DNA of 64,000 nt from assembly GCF_014899185.1 (NCBI RefSeq), contig NZ_CP045201.1:4007501-4071500 (forward strand). The letters are read 5' to 3'. Below the pieces are notes generated by a model. That model searched no databases, was not told the DNA's origin, and worked only from the letters and a program-made list of their open reading frames with translations. The position numbers and the translations under genes are program-made. Each line of letters starts with the position of its first letter. The stretch's first letter is position 1. Origin of the DNA: Pseudooceanicola spongiae (lineage in GTDB: Bacteria > Pseudomonadota > Alphaproteobacteria > Rhodobacterales > Rhodobacteraceae). Below are positions 18,709-28,940 of the stretch, one piece after another.

Positions 18709-19458
18709 ATGACGATTACACAGCAGGACGAACTGGACGCCCTGAAAGAGATCGGCCGCATTGTCGCCAACACGATGCACGCCATGGCCCGCGCGATGGA
18801 GCCGGGCATGACCACGGCCGAGCTGGACCAGATCGGCCGCCTCCTGTTGGAGCGCGATGGCGCCATTCCCGCGCCCGAGGCGGTCTATGACTTTCCCGGC
18901 GCGACCTGCATCAGCGTCAACGAAGAGATCGCCCATGGCATTCCGGGCGCGCGGGTGTTGGCGAGCGGCGATCTGGTCAATATCGATGTCTCGGCCAGCA
19001 AGAACGGCTATTTCGCGGATACCGGCGCGACCTTCCGCCTCGGCGCTGTGAAGCCGTCGTTGGAGACGCTCTGTCGCGATGGCAAGCGCGCCATGCAGAT
19101 CGGCATCGCGCAGGTGGCCAGTGACAAGCCGCTGGCGGGGATCGGTGCGGCGATTGGCACCTTCGCTGAGAAGCGCGGCTATACGCTGATCCGCAATCTG
19201 GCGAGCCACGGGGTCGGCCGCTCGCTGCATGAATACCCTGAGGAGATCGCCACCTGGCCAACCCGCGGCGACCGGCGGCGCATCACCAAAGGGCTGGTGC
19301 TGACGGTGGAGCCTTTCCTGTCCAAAGGCGGCCTTTGGGCCGAGGATGGCGAGGATGACTGGACCCTCTACAGCACTCCGCGCGCGCCCGTCGTGCAATA
19401 TGAACATACGGTCGTGGCGACGGACAAGGGCGCGATGATCGTGACGCTGCCGGGCTAG
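18709..19458 (+). CDS. map: Type I methionine aminopeptidase
   Basis: 249 residues. It removes the initiator methionine from nascent proteins in the cytoplasm. The metal-ligand positions of the family are present: NIDVSASKNGYFADTGATF (two Asp), SHGVGRSLHE (His), VEPFLS (Glu) and YEHTVV (Glu). NEEIAHGIPGA supplies the substrate His. The ATG is 8 nt after GGAAGG; the frame is open upstream through the repeat array but lacks a ribosome site. The loop SHGVGRSLHE departs a little from the usual GHGIGxxFHE. This may be a second, non-housekeeping copy. Confidence 0.9.
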   Translation: MTITQQDELDALKEIGRIVANTMHAMARAMEPGMTTAELDQIGRLLLERDGAIPAPEAVYDFPGATCISVNEEIAHGIPGARVLASGDLVNIDVSASKNGYFADTGATFRLGAVKPSLETLCRDGKRAMQIGIAQVASDKPLAGIGAAIGTFAEKRGYTLIRNLASHGVGRSLHEYPEEIATWPTRGDRRRITKGLVLTVEPFLSKGGLWAEDGEDDWTLYSTPRAPVVQYEHTVVATDKGAMIVTLPG

Positions 19459-19515
19459 GCCTGACAGCGGCGCAACACGTCCCTCTCGCGCGGCCCTCTC
19501 AGCCGTCGCCAAAAG

Positions 19516-19546
19516 AAAAAGCCCCGGCTCGATGCCGGGGCTTTTT
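19516..19546. terminator. Bidirectional rho-independent terminator
   Basis: A 13-bp stem AAAAAGCCCCGGC / GCCGGGGCTTTTT with a 5-nt loop and an A/T tract on each side. It lies between the convergent methionine aminopeptidase and isocitrate dehydrogenase genes and can end transcripts from both. Confidence 0.92.
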
Positions 19547-19593
19547 CTGTTTCAGGCGGCAGGGACCGGGCGTTGCACCCGGTCCCGAACCGT

Positions 19594-21801
<2,208 letters not shown>

Positions 21802-22011
21802 GTTTTCTTACCCTTTTTCCAAATCTGGAAGCTTTGCCCGCTGGGGCTGTGGCGGTGAACGTCTGTGCTGTCTGAACCAGAGGCAAGCTCTGGCGAGAGC
21901 GCATGTCAGTCTGAAAATTTCCGTCCCGATATTCCCTAGAGTGGGACGCGGGCGAGATCAACCATGCTGAGCGGGTGCGCGCGCGGCAATGCGCGCCAAA
22001 GCCGCATGTGC

Positions 22012-22045
22012 GAAGGGCGCGGGCAGGATCTGCGCCGCGCCCTTC
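22012..22045 (-). terminator. GC-rich hairpin downstream of BCCT gene
   Basis: An 11-bp perfect stem (GAAGGGCGCGG / CCGCGCCCTTC) with a 12-nt loop begins 24 nt after the BCCT stop. No U tract follows, so it may be a 3'-end stabiliser or a weak terminator. Confidence 0.45.
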
Positions 22046-22068
22046 TCAGGGGGTTCGGGGGTGCCGGA

Positions 22069-23709
22069 TCAGTGCGGCTCGGAGCGCAGGCCCTTGATGA
22101 TGGCGACGCACATCAGCAGCAGCACCAGCGTGAACGGCAGGCCGGTGGAGATCACCATGGCCTGTAGCGCACCGAGACCACCGCCGAGCAGCAGCACGAT
22201 GGCCACCGCCCCTTCAAACGTCGCCCAGAAGACGCGCTGGGGCACCGGGGCGTCGACCTTGCCGCCTGCGGTGATCGTGTCGATCACCAGCGACCCGGAG
22301 TCCGAGGAGGTGACGAAGAACACGATGACCAGCACCACGGCAATGATCGAGGTGACCGAGGTGAAGGGCAGGTCGTCGAGCATGGCAAACAGCGACAGGG
22401 GTGGGTTGTAGTTGTCGATCACCTGCGCCTTGACGGCGGAGCCGATGGGGTCGGAGATCACCTGATCGATGGCGACGCCGCCGAAGACAGCCATCCACAG
22501 CACGCAGACCAGCGACGGGATGATCAGCACGCAGGTGATGAATTCGCGCACCGTGCGACCGCGCGAGACGCGGGCGATGAACATGCCGACGAAGGGGCTC
22601 CAGCTGATCCACCACGCCCAGTAGAAGGCGGTCCAGCCGTCGCGATAGTCGTCATCCGTGCGCCCGATGGGGTTGGAGAGGGGGATGATCTCCTTGACGT
22701 AAGCGACCATGCCCTGGCCCAAGTCGGTGAAGATGGCCAATGTCGGGCCGACGATGAGGACGAAGAGCAGCAGCAGCGCCGCGAGGCCCATGTTGATCTC
22801 GGACAGCAGTTTGACCCCGCCGTCGAGGCCGCGCAGCACCGAGACCAGCGCGACGGCGGTGATGCAGGTGATCAGGATGACCTGAACCGTGGTGGTGATG
22901 GGGATGCCGAAGACGTGGTTGAGACCGGCATTGGCCTGTTGCGCGCCGAAGCCGAGAGAGGTCGCGAGGCCGAACAGCGTGGCGAAGACGGCCAGGATGT
23001 CGATGATATGGCCGGTCCAGCCCCAGACGCGGTCTCCGAAGATCGGATAGAACGCCGAGCGGATCGTCAGCGGCAGGCCCTTGTTGTAGGAAAACAGTGC
23101 CAGTGCGAGGGCAACGACGGCATAGATCGCCCAGGGGTGCAGGCCCCAGTGATAGATCGTGCCGGCCAGACCCATGGCCTTGGCGCGCTCGATATTCTCG
23201 GGGATCAGGTTGCCGTCGGCATCGAAGGGAGAGGGGGTTCCCAGCGGGCTGGAGACGGCCATGTGATAGACCGGTTCAAGCACGCCGAAGAACATCAGCC
23301 CGATGCCCATACCCGCCGCGAACAGCATGGCGAACCAGCCGAGATAATTGAAATCCGGTGTGGCGTCGGCACCGCCGAGGCGGACACGGCCCCAGGGGCT
23401 GACGATCAGGAACAGGCAGAACAGCACAAAGAAGTTCGCCGCGCTCATGAAGAACCAGTCGAAGTTCGAGGTGAGGTAGGGACGCAGCCAGCCGAACAGC
23501 GCCGCTGACTGATCCGGTAACGCCAGCGCGTAGAACACGAAGGCGACGATGGAGAGCGCCGAAATCATGAACACAGGATTGTGGATGTCAAAGCCGATGG
23601 GGCCGACGCTGCCTTCGATATTGTTCTGGCCGATCTCGTACTCTGTATCGATCAGCTCGGTTTCGCCTTCCGGGGCGGGGATGCCCTGGGACTCGTCGGG
23701 GTCGGCCAT
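22069..23709 (-). CDS. BCCT-family betaine/carnitine/choline transporter
   Basis: 546 residues with about 12 membrane helices after a ~45-residue acidic N-terminal tail. Family motifs include the glycine-rich Na+-site helix GMGIGLMFFGVLEP and the aromatic signature FYWAWWISWSPFVGMFIARVSRG. The glycine-rich helix resembles the Na+-coupled glycine betaine class rather than H+-coupled choline carriers. It takes up quaternary amines for osmoprotection or catabolism. AGGAG precedes the ATG. Confidence 0.93.
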   Translation of the reverse strand: MADPDESQGIPAPEGETELIDTEYEIGQNNIEGSVGPIGFDIHNPVFMISALSIVAFVFYALALPDQSAALFGWLRPYLTSNFDWFFMSAANFFVLFCLFLIVSPWGRVRLGGADATPDFNYLGWFAMLFAAGMGIGLMFFGVLEPVYHMAVSSPLGTPSPFDADGNLIPENIERAKAMGLAGTIYHWGLHPWAIYAVVALALALFSYNKGLPLTIRSAFYPIFGDRVWGWTGHIIDILAVFATLFGLATSLGFGAQQANAGLNHVFGIPITTTVQVILITCITAVALVSVLRGLDGGVKLLSEINMGLAALLLLFVLIVGPTLAIFTDLGQGMVAYVKEIIPLSNPIGRTDDDYRDGWTAFYWAWWISWSPFVGMFIARVSRGRTVREFITCVLIIPSLVCVLWMAVFGGVAIDQVISDPIGSAVKAQVIDNYNPPLSLFAMLDDLPFTSVTSIIAVVLVIVFFVTSSDSGSLVIDTITAGGKVDAPVPQRVFWATFEGAVAIVLLLGGGLGALQAMVISTGLPFTLVLLLMCVAIIKGLRSEPH

Positions 23710-24089
23710 ATATGCGCTCCTGTCTCTGTAGTCTCTCTGACGGCGGCGATTTTCAGCCGGGTGTCAGGATTGGTTTTCAAACCTCTGTGAATGGTCGTGA
23801 GCAGGAGGGTAGGTCTGAGGCAGGGTAAAGTCCACTAAAGCACAACCTGTGGATGTTTTTGGAGCGTCGGCTTGAGGGCGAGGAGGGGGGATGTGCCTTG
23901 TGATAAAGAGGCTTTGGACACGCTGTGCGGTGGTAATTATTTTACCCGGTGGTCTGAGAAGGGAGAGGGTCGGGCCTGTGGAAGGGGCAGGCGCGGGGGC
24001 CAGCCCCCGCACCCCCGGGATATTTTCAACAGGGAAACTGGGCAGGGGCCGTGGGCTGAATGGGGGGGGCGAGAGAGGGTGCGGGCGGC
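23710..24089. other. Intergenic region with one GC-rich dyad element
   Basis: Apart from the dyad at 23994-24027 I see no gene here. The first ~150 nt next to the BCCT start are less GC-rich and probably hold its promoter. Confidence 0.5.
23994..24027. repeat. GC-rich intergenic dyad with ATATTT tail
   Basis: GCGGGGG / CCCCCGC dyad with CCAG loop, followed by ACCCCCGGGATATTTT. A related element occurs on the other strand at 36361-36402. Elements of this look are scattered between genes in many Rhodobacteraceae genomes. Possible roles are terminator or REP-like spacer. Confidence 0.6.
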
Positions 24090-24359
24090 TTATTTCAGCT
24101 GGCTGTCCTTGGAGCCGCGGCGGTTGATGCCGCCACGTTGGGCGCGGCGGCCGTCGCGTTCCTGCTGGCAGTCGATGCAGAGCTTGATGCCGGGGATCGC
24201 GATGCGGCGCGCCTCGGGGATCGGTTCTTCGCATTCTGCGCAGTGGGTCAGGCTGTCGCCGACCAGCGCGCGCCGGGTCTTCAGGCGGGCGAGCTCATCA
24301 TTGATGGATGCTTCGATCTGTTCATTGACCGCGCCGTCGCGGGACCAGCCTCCGGCCAT
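24090..24359 (-). CDS. DksA/TraR-type C4 zinc-finger protein
   Basis: 89 residues. A helical N-terminal half (EQIEASINDELARLKTRRAL) precedes a four-cysteine zinc finger, CAECEEPIPEARR to LCIDCQQE, and a basic tail. Proteins of this size resemble the short TraR/YbiI branch, which can bind the RNA polymerase secondary channel; a regulatory role is inferred. CAGGAGA precedes the ATG. Confidence 0.88.
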   Translation of the reverse strand: MAGGWSRDGAVNEQIEASINDELARLKTRRALVGDSLTHCAECEEPIPEARRIAIPGIKLCIDCQQERDGRRAQRGGINRRGSKDSQLK

Positions 24360-24510
24360 GGGGTCTCTCCTGTGTGATACAGGGGATATTTAGGGTGGTG
24401 GGCGGCGATTTCAGCCCCCAGCCGTGCAAAGGCGCGGCAATTGTGGCGCGGGGGCTTGCGTCTGGGCGGCTGGCGCGGATCTAGTCATGGCGCAAGACAG
24501 GGGGGCGCTG

Positions 24511-25365
24511 ATGACTGAGCTTTGCAACGATCCGGTGATGCTGGAGCACTGGCACCCGGTGGTGTCGCTGGAGGAATTGCGCCGCCACGGGCGCTGCCGG
24601 ACCATGCTGCTGGACCGGGCAGTCGAGATCGTGGCGCAGGGCGAGGGGGCGGTTGTGCGCTGCGAGGCGGCCCTGGTCGGGAGCCTGGTGCAGTATGGCT
24701 ATGTCTGGGCGAGTTTCGGCGAGGCACCTAAGCCTCTGTTTGCGGTGCCTGAATTTGACGAGGCGGATCGCCGCTTTGTGGTGACGGGGGTGTTCGGGGT
24801 GCAGGTTTCGGCCGGGCGGGCGATCGAGAATTTCCTAGATATGGGGCATTTCCCCTATGTCCATGCGGGGATTTTGGGCGAGGAGCCGCACACGGAAGTC
24901 AAGGACTACGACGTCGAGGTGTCGCAGAACCGGGACGAGATCCTCGCGACGCGCTGCCGGTTCTATCAGCCGAAGGCGGCTGTGTCCTCGGACGCGGGGG
25001 CGGAGGTCGATTATATTTACCGGGTGCCGCATCCCAATTGCGCTGTGCTCTACAAATCCAGTCCAATGGACGCGGCGCGGCTGGACGTGATCTATATCTT
25101 CGTGCAGCCGATGGGGCAGGAGAGGATCCGTGCCCATACCGGCATGTGCATCATTGACGACGCGAGCTCGGATCTGGAAATCCGCAGTTTTCAGCAGACG
25201 ATCTTTGGGCAGGACAAGCCGATCCTCGAAAACCAGTATCCGCGCCGATTGCCGCTGGATCCGCGCGCCGAGACGCCGATCCGGGCCGACAAGAGCGCGA
25301 TTGCTTATCGGCGCTGGCTGGCCTCAAAGGGGCTGCGCTGGGGCGTGATCCCGGCGGGGGTGTGA
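24511..25365 (+). CDS. NdmC-like catalytic Rieske-oxygenase subunit lacking the Rieske [2Fe-2S] motif
   Basis: 284 residues. The C-terminal two thirds are a mononuclear-iron oxygenase domain of the VanA group: iron-site helix FLDMGHFPYVHAG (two His ligands) and the family tail from IFGQDKPILENQYPRR to IAYRRWL. The N-terminal part starts normally (VMLEHWHPVVSLEELRRHGRC) but jumps to YGYVWASFGEAP, so both CxH and CxxH cluster motifs are absent. NdmC of caffeine-degrading Pseudomonas has exactly this loss and takes electrons from the Rieske domain of NdmD. The next gene here is NdmD-like. The ATG at 24511 has AGGGGGG upstream; 24487 is a poorer start. The substrate is unknown; an N- or O-demethylation is the best guess. 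Confidence 0.78.
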   Translation: MTELCNDPVMLEHWHPVVSLEELRRHGRCRTMLLDRAVEIVAQGEGAVVRCEAALVGSLVQYGYVWASFGEAPKPLFAVPEFDEADRRFVVTGVFGVQVSAGRAIENFLDMGHFPYVHAGILGEEPHTEVKDYDVEVSQNRDEILATRCRFYQPKAAVSSDAGAEVDYIYRVPHPNCAVLYKSSPMDAARLDVIYIFVQPMGQERIRAHTGMCIIDDASSDLEIRSFQQTIFGQDKPILENQYPRRLPLDPRAETPIRADKSAIAYRRWLASKGLRWGVIPAGV

Positions 25366-25376
25366 GGGGTATGGCG

Positions 25377-27053
25377 ATGATGGATCTCGCCGGATGGCAC
25401 CCGATTGCGGCGGCCACGGATGTGGTGAGGCGGCATGTGTTTCACGGGCAGCTTCTGGGGCGCGAGGTTGCGGTCTGGCGGGCGGATGACGGGTTCGTCA
25501 ACGTCTGGGAAAACCGCTGTCTGCATCGCGGGGTGCGCCTGTCGATGGGGCTGAATGACGGGCGCGAACTGCGCTGTCTCTATCATGGCTGGCGGTATGC
25601 CAACCGCTCGGCCGGGTGCACCTATATCCCGGCCCATCCGGCGGACGCGCCTGCGCGCAGGATCTGCAATCGGACCTATCCGGGGGTCGAGGCGGCGGGG
25701 ATGATCTGGTCTGCCGTGGCGCCGGAAGCGGAGTTTGCCCTGCCGGAGGTGCTGGTGGGCACCGATCCGCTGGTGCTGCGGCCAGTATCGGTGAACGCGG
25801 CCCCGGGGGTGGCGCTGTCGATGGCCGAGGGTTTGGTGCCCGGCGGGAGTGTCGCGCGCGGCGCCTCGGTGCTGTTCGGGCAGGCGGGGCTGGTGGTCTT
25901 CGTGCAGCCGCTGGATGCGCATCGCTGCGTCTTGCGCGGCGTGCTTTTGCGGCAGCCTGAGGACAGGATAGCGGCCTTGCGGGACCATGACGGGCTGCTC
26001 TGCGCCCTGCGCGAGGGGATCGAGGCGGCGGGAGAGGCGGCTCCGGCACCGCTGGAGGTCAGCTTTCAGCCGGTGGACGAAGCGCTGGGGCAGATGCCTG
26101 CGCGCGGCGTTGGCGGGGGTGAGCTGCGGGTGCAGGTGACACGGAAATGGGCCGCCGCAGAGGGCATCGTGGGGGTGCAGCTGCGCGCCCTGCGGGGTGT
26201 CTTGCCGACGTTTCAGCCCGGCGCGCATATCGACGTGCATCTGCCCAACGGGATGCGCCGGCCCTATTCCATCGTGAACGCGCCCGGCGAGGAGGGCTAT
26301 ACCATCGGGGTGAAGCGCGACGATGCCGGGCGGGGTGGTTCGATCTGTCTGCACGATGCCGTGCGGCAGGGCGATGTGCTGGCGATCTCGGCCCCGCGCA
26401 ACACCTTCCCGCTGCGCCGCGACAGCGAGCGGGTGCTGCTGATTGCCGGGGGGATCGGGATCACGCCCATGCTCGCGATGGCGCAGGCTTTGGCGGTGCA
26501 GGGGATCGCTTATGCGCTGCATGTCTTTGCACGCAGTGCCGCGCATGTGCCTTTTGCCGAGCGGCTGGAGGGGCTTGCGGTGACGCGGCACCTTGGGCTG
26601 GACGCGGCGCAGACTGGCGCGGCTTTGAGCGGGATCCTCAGCGGTTATGCCTTTTCGCACCATGTCTATGCCTGCGGTCCCGCGCCGATGCTGAGCGCCG
26701 CGCGGCAGATCGCGGCGGCTCAGGGCTGGACCGAAGAGGCGGTGCATCTCGAGTACTTCGCCAATCCGGAGGCGATCGACGACAGTTCAGCCTTCGAGAT
26801 TGCGCTGGCACGCTCGGCCATGACGTTACAGGTGCCCGCCGGGCGCACCATCCTGCAGGTGTTGCAGGAGAACGGCGTCGATCTGCCCTCGTCCTGCGAG
26901 CAGGGCGCCTGCGGCACCTGCGTCTGTGGCGTGCTTGAGGGCGACGTGGCGCATCAGGATGTCTATCTCAGCGCCTCGGAACATGCGGCGAATGACCGGA
27001 TCATGACTTGCGTCAGCCGGGCGAAATCGGCGCGTCTGGTGCTGGATATCTGA
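25377..27053 (+). CDS. NdmD-like reductase: Rieske domain + FNR-type reductase + plant-type ferredoxin
   Basis: 558 residues. A Rieske domain with C48-x-H50 and C67-x2-H70 (RCLHRG, RCLYHGW) is followed by a ~160-residue stretch without known motif. Then come a flavin/NADH reductase (RRPYSIVNAP, LLIAGGIGITPMLAMA, YACGPAPML) and a C-terminal [2Fe-2S] ferredoxin with CEQGACGTC and a distant Cys (MTCVSR). NdmD has the same unusual extra Rieske domain. Electrons would run NADH - flavin - ferredoxin - Rieske - catalytic iron of the upstream subunit. Stop and start regions of the two genes are 12 nt apart. ATGs at 25371, 25377 and 25380 are possible; 25377 is best spaced from GAGGGG. Confidence 0.85.
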   Translation: MMDLAGWHPIAAATDVVRRHVFHGQLLGREVAVWRADDGFVNVWENRCLHRGVRLSMGLNDGRELRCLYHGWRYANRSAGCTYIPAHPADAPARRICNRTYPGVEAAGMIWSAVAPEAEFALPEVLVGTDPLVLRPVSVNAAPGVALSMAEGLVPGGSVARGASVLFGQAGLVVFVQPLDAHRCVLRGVLLRQPEDRIAALRDHDGLLCALREGIEAAGEAAPAPLEVSFQPVDEALGQMPARGVGGGELRVQVTRKWAAAEGIVGVQLRALRGVLPTFQPGAHIDVHLPNGMRRPYSIVNAPGEEGYTIGVKRDDAGRGGSICLHDAVRQGDVLAISAPRNTFPLRRDSERVLLIAGGIGITPMLAMAQALAVQGIAYALHVFARSAAHVPFAERLEGLAVTRHLGLDAAQTGAALSGILSGYAFSHHVYACGPAPMLSAARQIAAAQGWTEEAVHLEYFANPEAIDDSSAFEIALARSAMTLQVPAGRTILQVLQENGVDLPSSCEQGACGTCVCGVLEGDVAHQDVYLSASEHAANDRIMTCVSRAKSARLVLDI

Positions 27054-27062
27054 GGGATGGCG

Positions 27063-27698
27063 ATGAAACTGTATGATTTCGAACTCCACGCCGAGTGTTA
27101 CGCCGCCCGCCTGATGCTGAGCCTTCTGGGCGTGCCGCATGAGGTCGAGACGGTGGATGTCTACCCCGAGGCGGCGCATCTGACGCCCGCATTCCGCGCG
27201 ATCAATCCGCTGGGGCGTGTGCCGGTGCTGGAGGATGGCGCGCTCAGGTTCGGCACGGTTCAGGGGATCCTCGCCTACCTCGCGGCGGCCTATGACACGT
27301 CGGGCCAATGGGCGCCGGACACAGCCGTGCTGCGCGGCGAGGTTGCGGGCTGGATGGCGATTGCGGCAGAGCTGGCGGCAACGGCGGGACAGGCGCGGCT
27401 GATCGAGACGATGTTCGCGCAAGGAGACGCCGAGGCGGCGCGCGCCGGGGCCGAGGGGCTGTTGCGCGTGATCGACCAGCACCTGTGGTTCGGCGAGGTC
27501 GAGGGGCGCGACTGGCTGTGTTCTGCGCCGCACCCGACCATCGCCGATATCGCCTGTTTTCCGCATCTCGTCCTGTCTGAGGACGGCGGGATCTCGCGGC
27601 AGGACTACCCGGCGATCCGGCGCTGGATCGACCGGGTGAAGCGCTTGCCCGGCTTCACCGTGATGTCGGGCGTCTTCGCCACCAGCTCAGCGCTCTGA
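27063..27698 (+). CDS. GST-fold protein, NdmE-like
   Basis: 211 residues with the thioredoxin-like N-terminal GST domain (MKLYDFELHAECYAARLML, NPLGRVPVLED) and a helical C-terminal domain. The gene begins 10 nt after the reductase stop, with GAGGG between. In the methylxanthine N7-demethylase a GST-like protein (NdmE) is a structural part of the NdmC-NdmD complex; the same position here suggests the same role. Ordinary glutathione transferase or glutathione-dependent removal of a product cannot be excluded. ATG 27057 is an alternative start. Confidence 0.78.
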   Translation: MKLYDFELHAECYAARLMLSLLGVPHEVETVDVYPEAAHLTPAFRAINPLGRVPVLEDGALRFGTVQGILAYLAAAYDTSGQWAPDTAVLRGEVAGWMAIAAELAATAGQARLIETMFAQGDAEAARAGAEGLLRVIDQHLWFGEVEGRDWLCSAPHPTIADIACFPHLVLSEDGGISRQDYPAIRRWIDRVKRLPGFTVMSGVFATSSAL

Positions 27699-27941
27699 GG
27701 CGCGGGGCGGGCGCGGCTGGCGCAGCAGATCGTCGAGGTCGTCACGCTCCAACCCGATGTCGCGCAGCAGGTGGCTGTCTTCGCGTTGCGCCAGAAACCC
27801 CATGGAACGGCGGCGCTGGGACAGGGCGCGGCGGGCGGTGAACGCCTCGGTCAGGCCGGTCCATACGCGGTGGATTTGGTCATGACGGGCGCGCTGCCCG
27901 CGTGCGACGGCGCGCGGGTCGATCAGGATCGAGCTGTGCAT
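27687..27941 (-). CDS. DUF1127 (YjiS-like) protein
   Basis: 84 residues with an Arg-rich middle and the DUF1127 C-terminal signature LLRDIGLERDDLDDLLRQ. Its stop lies inside the convergent GST gene (12-nt overlap). DUF1127 proteins in alphaproteobacteria affect RNA metabolism and stress or phosphate/carbon adaptation, often as small RNA-binding proteins. It is divergent from the LysR gene 128 nt away, which may control it. Confidence 0.85.
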   Translation of the reverse strand: MHSSILIDPRAVARGQRARHDQIHRVWTGLTEAFTARRALSQRRRSMGFLAQREDSHLLRDIGLERDDLDDLLRQPRPPRASER

Positions 27942-28069
27942 CGGAGGTCTCCGTAGGATTGGGTGAACTGGTGTCTTCGGGACGATCATTTCGCATGGCA
28001 TCGCATCAGACAAACGAATAACACTTATGTATGCTATCGGTCTGGCTGATGGCAGGACGGGGGCGAAAG

Positions 28070-28933
28070 ATGGCAGCACCACTGGAATCGGACTTGATGC
28101 GCAGCTTCCTGATGCTGGCCGAGACGGGCAGTGTCACGCTGGCGGCGGCGCGGATCGGGCGCACGCAATCGGCGATCTCGATGCAGCTGCGCCGGCTGGA
28201 GGAGAGCCTCGGGCAGAGCCTGTTCGAGCGGCGCCCGCGCGGGCTGGTGCTGACGGCGCGGGGGGCGCAGCTGTTGCCCTATGCCGAGCGGGTGGTGCAC
28301 CTGCTGGACGAAGCGGCGGTGTCACTGCGCGAGCGCCCGCTGCAGGGCCCGCTGCGTGTCGGCATCCCGGAGGACTACGGCGAGAGCGTTCTGCCGCGCG
28401 CGCTGGCGGGATTTGCCACACGCCATCCCGGGGTCGAGGTCTCGGTGCGCTGCGATTATTCGGTGCCGCAGATGGCGGCGCTGGAGGCCGATCTGCTGGA
28501 TCTGGCGGTGGTCTTCGAGTCGGGCGATGCCACCAAGGGCGAGGTGATCTGCGTCGATCCGACGGTCTGGGTGAGTTCGGTCACGCATGAGCAGCATCTG
28601 TGCAAGCCTTTGCCGGTGTCGAACTATTTCCACTCGGGCTGGTGCAAGGAATATGCGATGGCGGCGCTGGACCGCTCTGGCGTCGACTACCGCGTGGCGT
28701 TTGAATGCGACACCTCGGGGGGGATGCAGATCGCCGTCCGCTCGGGTCTGGCGATTGCACCGCTGTCGCGCAGCACCATTCCGGCGGGGTGTCGCGAACT
28801 GACGCAGGAGGATGGCTTTGGCGTGGTCGATGCGTCGTCGGTCGTGCTGTATCTGAACCCGCGTGGTGCCTCCGAGGCGGCGCGCGGGTTGGCGGCGGAG
28901 TTGCGCGCGGCGTTTCGTCCGCTTGAGGGGTAG
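28070..28933 (+). CDS. LysR-family transcriptional regulator
   Basis: 287 residues. The winged helix-turn-helix is at the N-terminus (GSVTLAAARIGRTQSAISMQLRRLEESLG), followed by a two-lobe effector domain beginning at about PLRVGIPEDYGES. Starts at 28049 or 28031 are also possible. It is transcribed away from the DUF1127 gene and lies downstream of the NdmCDE-like genes on the same strand, so either could be its target. Confidence 0.87.
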   Translation: MAAPLESDLMRSFLMLAETGSVTLAAARIGRTQSAISMQLRRLEESLGQSLFERRPRGLVLTARGAQLLPYAERVVHLLDEAAVSLRERPLQGPLRVGIPEDYGESVLPRALAGFATRHPGVEVSVRCDYSVPQMAALEADLLDLAVVFESGDATKGEVICVDPTVWVSSVTHEQHLCKPLPVSNYFHSGWCKEYAMAALDRSGVDYRVAFECDTSGGMQIAVRSGLAIAPLSRSTIPAGCRELTQEDGFGVVDASSVVLYLNPRGASEAARGLAAELRAAFRPLEG

Positions 28934-28940
28934 AGCCGGG

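Noticed and set aside
24511..25365. Frameshift or sequencing gap explaining the missing Rieske motif
   Set aside because: The frame is continuous across the junction, flanking segments align with the normal domain order, and the next gene supplies a Rieske domain as in NdmC/NdmD. Deletion by evolution is the simpler reading.
27687..27941. CcsR-type small RNA cluster downstream of the DUF1127 gene
   Set aside because: In Rhodobacter such RNAs follow a DUF1127 gene, but here the gene runs straight into the convergent GST gene and no CUCCUCCC-loop hairpins are present.
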